Below are positions 58,949 through 64,000 of a stretch of DNA of 64,000 nucleotides, in pieces. A model generated the notes under the pieces. The model saw only the letters and a list, made by a program, of their open reading frames with translations. It was not told the origin of the DNA and ran no database searches. The DNA lies in assembly GCF_018837975.1 (NCBI RefSeq), contig NZ_JAGSOY010000001.1, positions 165,688 through 229,687 of the forward strand, given 5' to 3'. The stretch comes from Zooshikella harenae (lineage in GTDB: Bacteria > Pseudomonadota > Gammaproteobacteria > Pseudomonadales > Zooshikellaceae). A program made the position numbers and the translations under genes. How positions within the stretch are numbered: position 1 is the stretch's first letter; the number at the start of each line of letters is the position of its first letter.

Positions 58949-60412
58949 TTATACTACAGTCGATAAAATTATTCCCATTATTCCAATCACACTTACAATT
59001 AACACTGACATACCGAGACCAAACTTAAGCAGCGAAGCAACTGGCACTTCCTGAGGACCTGATAAATCTTTCGCTATTGTAGTCATTAATAAAATCATGG
59101 GAATTGAGGCAAAGACTAAATGCCCAGCCGCACTATTTTGAATAGCCGCCAGTATTGTCAGGTGTGTATCAGCACCAGAAGACAAGGTTTGCTGTAATGG
59201 CATCATTAATGCGTTCCCTCCAACATTAGAACCAGTAACAAAACCACTTACACCACCAAGAAAAGAGGAAAGCACAACATTAAGTGTTTGATTTGCGCCT
59301 ACCAATGCACTACCTACATAGCTCAACATATTACTTTCACGCATAATTTGCGCCATGGCAACAAAGGCTATAATGGACACTATTGGTCTTGCAACGGTAG
59401 GTAATATTGATTTAATAGATACTCGAGTACGCTGAGAAAGTGCGATTATCACTGCAGTAATACACAAAGCAAAACCAGGGCTGGTAAAAGGCGTAAACCT
59501 GATATGTTCAGTTTCTAATATCAGTAGATGACTTAGCCAGTCCCAAGCACCAGGGATTAAACGTGGTAAAGCAACGAGCATTAATAAAAGGCCATAAGGT
59601 ATTAGTGCTCTCATAAGGGGCACACCGACAAACTCTCTTTTTTCAAATCGAGCTTGCGTTAAAATAACACCGACCAATAATGTACCTAAACCAGAAAAAA
59701 TTCCTGCGGTTTCAACCCATAACCAACGATTATTAATATACAATAAGCTTGAGAATACAAGGCCAAGCAAGATCGCCAACCAGCTATATTGACGAAATGC
59801 GTGCCAGCCACCCAAGGCAAATAAACAAGCAATACCTAACGTTGGAAATACTGCCATACTGGTCATACTAGAATAAATCCCTAGCTGCTGAATTGATAAA
59901 CCCGCAATTCCTGCGCCAACCACAGTCGCAAGCCCCAGCGTTCCCCATGGCATAATATTCATTGTTAACATTGCAGTTCTATACGCAGCCTTTCCTTGAT
60001 AAAGCTGAAAAATGATAGGCACTGATAAAAAAAGCGAAACCCCAAACCCAGTAAGAGATTCAACGGCTGGAGCTACCCCTAGTAATAACAATAAAGCTTT
60101 ATGTAATTTAGGTAATTTTACACAGTCAATATAATGAGCCAACGCTTTAATAATATTTTGCTGCTGCAGAACACGATTAAGGATTTGGCCTGGAATAATC
60201 ACCAATGCAACACTTAATCCTAAAATTAATACAGTCCCAATACCTGCATTATACTGTGATGAGTCAATAGCAAATTCAGGAATAAATAGGGAAACTAAAA
60301 CTGCTGTAACTAAACCAACAAGAGCCCCATTTAGGGCTCCTTTTCCACAAAGAATCACAGTGATTGACGACAGTACCGGTAATGCCGCCAATAGGAAGTA
60401 GATACTATTCAA
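58949..60412 (-). CDS. LctP-family (L-lactate permease-like) transporter
   Basis: This 487-residue integral membrane protein has about 12-13 hydrophobic segments. The LctP-type signatures are APAVESLTGFGVSLFLSVPI (~105-124, with the conserved Gly-Phe-Gly) and FLGGVSGFVTGSNVGGNALM (~378). The family imports L-lactate or glycolate with protons. Its start overlaps the stop of the HDO gene by 4 bases (ATGA), so it belongs to the diaminopropionate operon and may move a precursor or product of that pathway. Lactate as substrate is not implied. Confidence 0.85.
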   Translation of the reverse strand: MNSIYFLLAALPVLSSITVILCGKGALNGALVGLVTAVLVSLFIPEFAIDSSQYNAGIGTVLILGLSVALVIIPGQILNRVLQQQNIIKALAHYIDCVKLPKLHKALLLLLGVAPAVESLTGFGVSLFLSVPIIFQLYQGKAAYRTAMLTMNIMPWGTLGLATVVGAGIAGLSIQQLGIYSSMTSMAVFPTLGIACLFALGGWHAFRQYSWLAILLGLVFSSLLYINNRWLWVETAGIFSGLGTLLVGVILTQARFEKREFVGVPLMRALIPYGLLLMLVALPRLIPGAWDWLSHLLILETEHIRFTPFTSPGFALCITAVIIALSQRTRVSIKSILPTVARPIVSIIAFVAMAQIMRESNMLSYVGSALVGANQTLNVVLSSFLGGVSGFVTGSNVGGNALMMPLQQTLSSGADTHLTILAAIQNSAAGHLVFASIPMILLMTTIAKDLSGPQEVPVASLLKFGLGMSVLIVSVIGIMGIILSTVV

Positions 60413-61455
60413 TGTTCATTCCCTCGAAAGTATTCTAATAATTTGTCATACATTACTTCACCAGCCATCGCAGCTTGGTGAGCTCCTTTGATAATATCAT
60501 ACAACACTACCTGTGCTAATTCTGGCGTATTTTTTAATAGCCCTTCAATCATTTCATCGGCATGATGTGGATCAATTCTCATATGAGCGTCAAAATAAAC
60601 GCGTACGTTTTGATCATTAATACCAACACGATCCATTCCTTGTAGAATTTTTTTAAAATGAGGCGCAACCCAGGCCTCTGTTGTCATAAAGTGGCCATAT
60701 GCCCGGTAACATTTAAACCGTGTTGTTAACACCGCATTAAAAGAGTTTGATGATATTGATGCAATCCAAGGCTTTTGTCCTGCCCTATACTCCAATATAT
60801 TGGACCAGTCATCATGAGCCGTTAGTAAACGCCTTAGCCAGTTAGTATGAAAGTTATCAATAGCCCCATTACCACATTCATCCCACAAATTAGACACAAC
60901 CACTTGCTTCATCGAATGTTGTAATCCTGGTACCATTAACGCAACTTCATCATCAACTACTTCATTTCGAATGACTTCTAGTAGTAAAAACTCCTTAATC
61001 TGTTGCTCTGGCATTTCATCGGCAACGAAGTCAAAGAAGGCATGATTGACGCCATAATTATGTTCAACAAAAAACCTTAGGTAATCACCGACTTGAGCTA
61101 CACAACTAATCTCAGGGAGTTCATATCTAGATTTTAAGAAAGAATTAATCAAGTAATCTTCTAGCGTTAACTTAACAAACTCTATACGCGAAAAAACCTC
61201 AGGTTTTTCCCAAAAATCTAACCTGGGAGCATCTTTATAGCCATAGTACAATGAGTAAATCTCTGCCAAATATTTATTAACAAGTTCTTCATTATTTTTA
61301 GCCACGATGATATCGTTTAGCTGATTGGTTATTTCTCCCATATTACAAGCTAACAACTCATTTAGTGTAAAACTAAATTCATTGACAGCATTAACAGGTG
61401 GCCAATACTGATCATGAGGAAACCGACTATGTCCAATATTTTCTTGTTTTAACAT
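60409..61455 (-). CDS. Heme-oxygenase-like diiron oxidase (HDO, iron-containing redox enzyme family)
   Basis: The protein has 348 residues. After ~100 N-terminal residues the seven-helix fold shows family landmarks: FFVEHNYGVNHAFFDFVAD (~127-145), NLWDECGNGAIDNFHTNW (~187-204) and DAHMRIDPHHADEMI (~287-301), the last with the HxxxDxxH arrangement of metal ligands. HDOs use two irons and O2 for N-oxygenation, C-C cleavage or desaturation of amino-acid-like or fatty substrates (SznF, BesC, UndA are known members). It follows the SbnB-like gene after 15 bases and overlaps the permease gene, so a diaminopropionate-derived substrate is inferred. Confidence 0.85.
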   Translation of the reverse strand: MLKQENIGHSRFPHDQYWPPVNAVNEFSFTLNELLACNMGEITNQLNDIIVAKNNEELVNKYLAEIYSLYYGYKDAPRLDFWEKPEVFSRIEFVKLTLEDYLINSFLKSRYELPEISCVAQVGDYLRFFVEHNYGVNHAFFDFVADEMPEQQIKEFLLLEVIRNEVVDDEVALMVPGLQHSMKQVVVSNLWDECGNGAIDNFHTNWLRRLLTAHDDWSNILEYRAGQKPWIASISSNSFNAVLTTRFKCYRAYGHFMTTEAWVAPHFKKILQGMDRVGINDQNVRVYFDAHMRIDPHHADEMIEGLLKNTPELAQVVLYDIIKGAHQAAMAGEVMYDKLLEYFRGNEH

Positions 61456-61470
61456 AACATCTCCCTATAG

Positions 61471-62490
61471 TTAGTTTCTGCTCAGGTCATAAAAAAAGTT
61501 ATCTATTTCAACACTTGAATCTTGTTCAATAGCCTGTTGATATATGTAATAGCCCATTGCCAAGTCCAAGACACCTAGACCAAAGGGTGAAAAAACGATA
61601 GGCTTTTTATTGTCTGGTAATTTTTTAGTGCCATTTAATATTTCAGGTAAGGTAGCATCTACAAACTCCCTATTACCTACTTTCATTTCAGCAAGATGTG
61701 GTGATGTATTTGCCTTCAAGCAATGATCTACATCATCCAGCACATTATATGAGCTAAGAATAACCTCTTCTCCCAGGTCTCTCAGTGATATATTGAGAAT
61801 AAGTGGATTATGTCGGAATAAACTTAAATTATGAATATAAGGTTGGGCTGCTGTCGTTGTCAGTAATATAACCTCAGAGTTTTGTAAACAATCATCTAAA
61901 CTAGGACTGATATGAAAAGAGTAACCTGTTTTATTGCCCACAGACTCTGAAAACTTGCGGCTATAGTCTGTATTTTGATCATAAACATTAATTTGATTAA
62001 TATCCCACTGCAAGCTTTGCAAAACGGATACAACATATTTTGCAATAAGGCCATTACCCACAATTCCAAGTGTACCGACCTTTTTATTTTTATTTCTCAA
62101 ATGGTATGCACCAATAACAGCAGATACGGCTGTACGCATCGCACTAATTATACTCGCTTCAATACACGCTAATGGATAACCCGTGTTTCCATCATTGAGA
62201 ATCAAAACTGCTGATGCCCGAGGAATCCCCTCTTGTATATTATCAGGAAAACTGGAAATCCATTTTATGCCACCCACATTTATCGGATCAATATAACTTG
62301 GCAATGCAATTATTCTTGCATTAGGTTTATGCTTAAATCGTAAGAAATAACTATCTGGGTTAATAGTCAGTCCTTGACCGTGGTCTAAATAGGTTTTTTC
62401 AATAATATTCGCTAACGACTCATAATTTTGAGAGAGCAAGCCATTAACTACTTTTCCTGATATTACCCGAAACTTTGGAACTATATTCAT
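61471..62490 (-). CDS. SbnB-like dehydrogenase for 2,3-diaminopropionate synthesis
   Basis: This 339-residue protein belongs to the ornithine cyclodeaminase/mu-crystallin family. GGIKWISSFPDNIQEGIPRA (~80-99) and ASIISAMRTAVSAV (~119) match the SbnB group, and the NAD-binding GIVGNGLIAKYV is at ~153. In staphyloferrin B synthesis SbnB oxidatively hydrolyses N-(1-amino-1-carboxyethyl)-glutamate to L-2,3-diaminopropionate and 2-oxoglutarate. The gene lies 123 bases after the SbnA-like gene. A GGAG-type site is not obvious at its start. Confidence 0.9.
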   Translation of the reverse strand: MNIVPKFRVISGKVVNGLLSQNYESLANIIEKTYLDHGQGLTINPDSYFLRFKHKPNARIIALPSYIDPINVGGIKWISSFPDNIQEGIPRASAVLILNDGNTGYPLACIEASIISAMRTAVSAVIGAYHLRNKNKKVGTLGIVGNGLIAKYVVSVLQSLQWDINQINVYDQNTDYSRKFSESVGNKTGYSFHISPSLDDCLQNSEVILLTTTAAQPYIHNLSLFRHNPLILNISLRDLGEEVILSSYNVLDDVDHCLKANTSPHLAEMKVGNREFVDATLPEILNGTKKLPDNKKPIVFSPFGLGVLDLAMGYYIYQQAIEQDSSVEIDNFFYDLSRN

Positions 62491-62613
62491 TTTTAACTCT
62501 TTAAACTGAAATCACTATACTTAGTGCGGAAAGTGTATTTCTATTCCCTTGGTGGAGGGTTTAGCTAGTGAGTACTTTCTTTTTATACAACCACAAAATT
62601 TATGGAGACTATC

Positions 62614-63594
62614 TCAATGCTGATCTTTAATACCTTCACACCACTCATCGTTGTAGATAGTATCTATATATTTTTCTCCGCTATCGGGAGCAATCATTAC
62701 TACGGTCTCATGAGGCTCTATAACATCTTTCCAGCGTTTAATTGCCGCTAAAATGGTGCCTGTAGATCCACCAACCAGATAACCTCGTTTAACCATCTCC
62801 CTACACATAGCGATCGTTTCCTGATCACTGACAATTTCCAAATTACTCACTTTATCCGTCTGGAGGATCTCTGGAACACGACTGGTCCCCAGACCAGGAA
62901 TATTACGCTTACCTGGAGGCAAACCAAAAGTAACGGACCCTTTATTATCCACCGCTACAATTGTTGTTTTTGGAGAAAATTCTTCAAAATATTTAACACA
63001 GCCCATTAATGTACCCGTTGTTCCTGCACCCACAAATAGATAATCAATATGGTAAAAGCTGTCTAACAACTCTTTTGCTGTTGAGTAATAGTGTGCTAAA
63101 TAATTGTTGGGATTAGCGTATTGATTGAGCCAAACACAATTATGATTATTTTGTAAGTAACTATTAATGTACTCAATGCGCTTCTTTAAAAAACCGCCAT
63201 TTTCATCTCGCTCAGTGATAACTACCACTTCGGCGCCATAACTTTTCATAAGGTTGATACTTTGCCTAGAGGCCATAGCATCTGTTACACACAAGAACTT
63301 ATAGCCTTTTGATGCTGCGATCAGACTCAGCGCAATACCTAAATTACCTGATGAAGATTCAACAATAACAGTATCTCTATTAATTTTATTTTCTTTTTCT
63401 AATGCTTCTATCATCCTGAGTGCAGGCTTTAGTTTTATCGATCCGGAAAAATTGCCTGCCTCATACTTCATATAAACATTACTACGAATAATATTATCTA
63501 AACAAAAGAAAATATTATTCGGTCGATAATCTATTGGAGAGTGGTATATTTCAGTTATTTTATTATCAAAAAGCGTAACTACAGGTTGATTCAT
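62614..63594 (-). CDS. SbnA-like PLP-dependent synthase for 2,3-diaminopropionate synthesis
   Basis: This 326-residue cysteine-synthase-fold enzyme has the PLP Lys in FSGSIKLKPA (~49-58), the phosphate/substrate loop ESSSGNLGIAL (~79) and the PLP phosphate loop GAGTTGTLMG (~193). SVTFGLPPGKRNIPGLGTSRVPE (given here by position, ~227-249) is the stretch that separates SbnA from cysteine synthases. SbnA condenses O-phospho-L-serine with L-glutamate. It overlaps the SbnI-like gene by 29 bases. Confidence 0.92.
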   Translation of the reverse strand: MNQPVVTLFDNKITEIYHSPIDYRPNNIFFCLDNIIRSNVYMKYEAGNFSGSIKLKPALRMIEALEKENKINRDTVIVESSSGNLGIALSLIAASKGYKFLCVTDAMASRQSINLMKSYGAEVVVITERDENGGFLKKRIEYINSYLQNNHNCVWLNQYANPNNYLAHYYSTAKELLDSFYHIDYLFVGAGTTGTLMGCVKYFEEFSPKTTIVAVDNKGSVTFGLPPGKRNIPGLGTSRVPEILQTDKVSNLEIVSDQETIAMCREMVKRGYLVGGSTGTILAAIKRWKDVIEPHETVVMIAPDSGEKYIDTIYNDEWCEGIKDQH

Positions 63595-64000
63595 TTTGCG
63601 TTAACTCATTTATTGTAATTTTTATTTTTTCTGGCTTTGGATTTAGCGTATGTCTCGTTGTTTTATAAGGTAAAAGTGCTTTTTTTCGTACATATTGATT
63701 AATAAGCGACTCTGTAACCTCAACCTCTGCCCGCCAACTTGAAACAGTTAAGCGAGGGTCACTATACTCAAGCAAAATGCACGGTACATAAGAAAAACCC
63801 AGTAACTGTGCAGCCGCCAAACGATGGTGTCCATCCATAACAAAATATTTATTTTTTTCAATAATCAGAGGATCGGTCCAGATACTTTCTATTTTAATTA
63901 TTTGAGACAACTTATACGCATGTTCATTACAGTGATATTCTGTAGCTATGATCTTACTTACATTTATCAATTTTATCTCATAGCTATAATCATTGTTCAT
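63566..64000 (-). CDS. SbnI-like ParB/sulfiredoxin-fold free serine kinase
   Basis: The ATG occupies the last three bases of the window, so an upstream extension cannot be excluded. The 144-residue product has a ParB/Srx-type nucleotide-binding core with MDGHHRLAAAQLLG (~53-66). SbnI of Staphylococcus (about 254 aa) uses this fold to phosphorylate L-serine, feeding SbnA; the present protein lacks much of the SbnI C-terminal half. Its 29-base overlap with the SbnA-like gene supports a joint role. No ParB-type DNA segregation context is seen. Confidence 0.75.
   Translation of the reverse strand: MNNDYSYEIKLINVSKIIATEYHCNEHAYKLSQIIKIESIWTDPLIIEKNKYFVMDGHHRLAAAQLLGFSYVPCILLEYSDPRLTVSSWRAEVEVTESLINQYVRKKALLPYKTTRHTLNPKPEKIKITINELTQNESTCSYAF

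Noticed and set aside
63566..64000. ParB chromosome-segregation protein
   Set aside because: Only the ParB/Srx core is present, without the HTH and dimer domains, and it overlaps an SbnA-like gene, which points to an SbnI-like serine kinase.
58949..64000. Complete staphyloferrin B operon
   Set aside because: Only the SbnI/SbnA/SbnB-like part is present; NIS synthetases, decarboxylase and siderophore receptors are absent from the window.

Overview
The window is chromosomal DNA of a gammaproteobacterium with a moderately low GC content. Housekeeping gene order is close to that of Pseudomonas: aroK-pilQPONM / mrcA / maeB / rpmE / priA / argS / ftsN-like / hslVU / ubiE-ubiJ-ubiB / hisI-hisE / tatABC / rsmE, then typA-thiI-glnA-glnLG-trmL. 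A marine member of the Oceanospirillales type (Hahella/Zooshikella-like) fits, but the genus is inferred only from gene content and base composition.

Region 1 (1-13165, minus strand) is an accessory island directly downstream of aroK, where aroB would normally lie. I read it as a complete retron-type system in one long transcription unit. A promoter (13137-13165) is followed by a candidate msr-msd RNA (12885-13127) with a1/a2 ends, a branch-G context and a long msd hairpin. Then come a BRCT-containing helical-repeat protein (1035 aa), a giant beta-propeller/HEAT-repeat protein (2173 aa), a SWIM zinc-finger plus WGR protein (619 aa), and a retron-type reverse transcriptase with NAxxH and YADD motifs that runs off the left edge. 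RNA and RT are about 12 kb apart, at opposite ends of the unit. The domain set (HEAT/ARM repeats, SWIM, BRCT, WGR) suggests a sensor of DNA ends or of msDNA integrity. From memory it resembles the retron class defined by ARM and SWIM proteins; its mechanism is, to my knowledge, not worked out.

Region 2 (13306-42541) is conserved core: shikimate kinase, type IV pilus alignment complex and secretin, PBP1a, malic enzyme, an M48 lipoprotein protease, a secreted nuclease with a puzzling start inside the rpmE terminator, L31, PriA, ArgRS, a SPOR protein, the HslVU protease, ubiquinone synthesis genes, two his genes, Tat translocase, RsmE, D-Tyr-tRNA deacylase and prolyl aminopeptidase.

Region 3 (42759-47087) is a patch of poorly conserved genes: an NTF2-like lipoprotein, a small subtilisin-like protease without a signal peptide, a 388-residue protein with a glycine-zipper segment, a cysteine-rich secreted protein, a small membrane protein and an ERI-1-like exonuclease.

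Region 4 (47201-56881) is again core: typA, thiI, then the nitrogen control block glnA / DUF4124 gene / glnL-glnG, with a sigma-54 promoter and NtrC-type sites visible before glnA and a perfect NtrC-type palindrome before glnL, then trmL.

Region 5 (56878-64000) is accessory. A LysR regulator is divergent from a SnoaL-isochorismatase fusion. It is followed by a tight minus-strand operon that extends to or beyond the right edge: SbnI-like serine kinase, SbnA-like and SbnB-like enzymes (together expected to make L-2,3-diaminopropionate), a heme-oxygenase-like diiron oxidase (HDO) and an LctP-family permease. No NRPS or siderophore synthetase is present in the window, so this may be a small-molecule pathway built on diaminopropionate, not simply a staphyloferrin-type siderophore.
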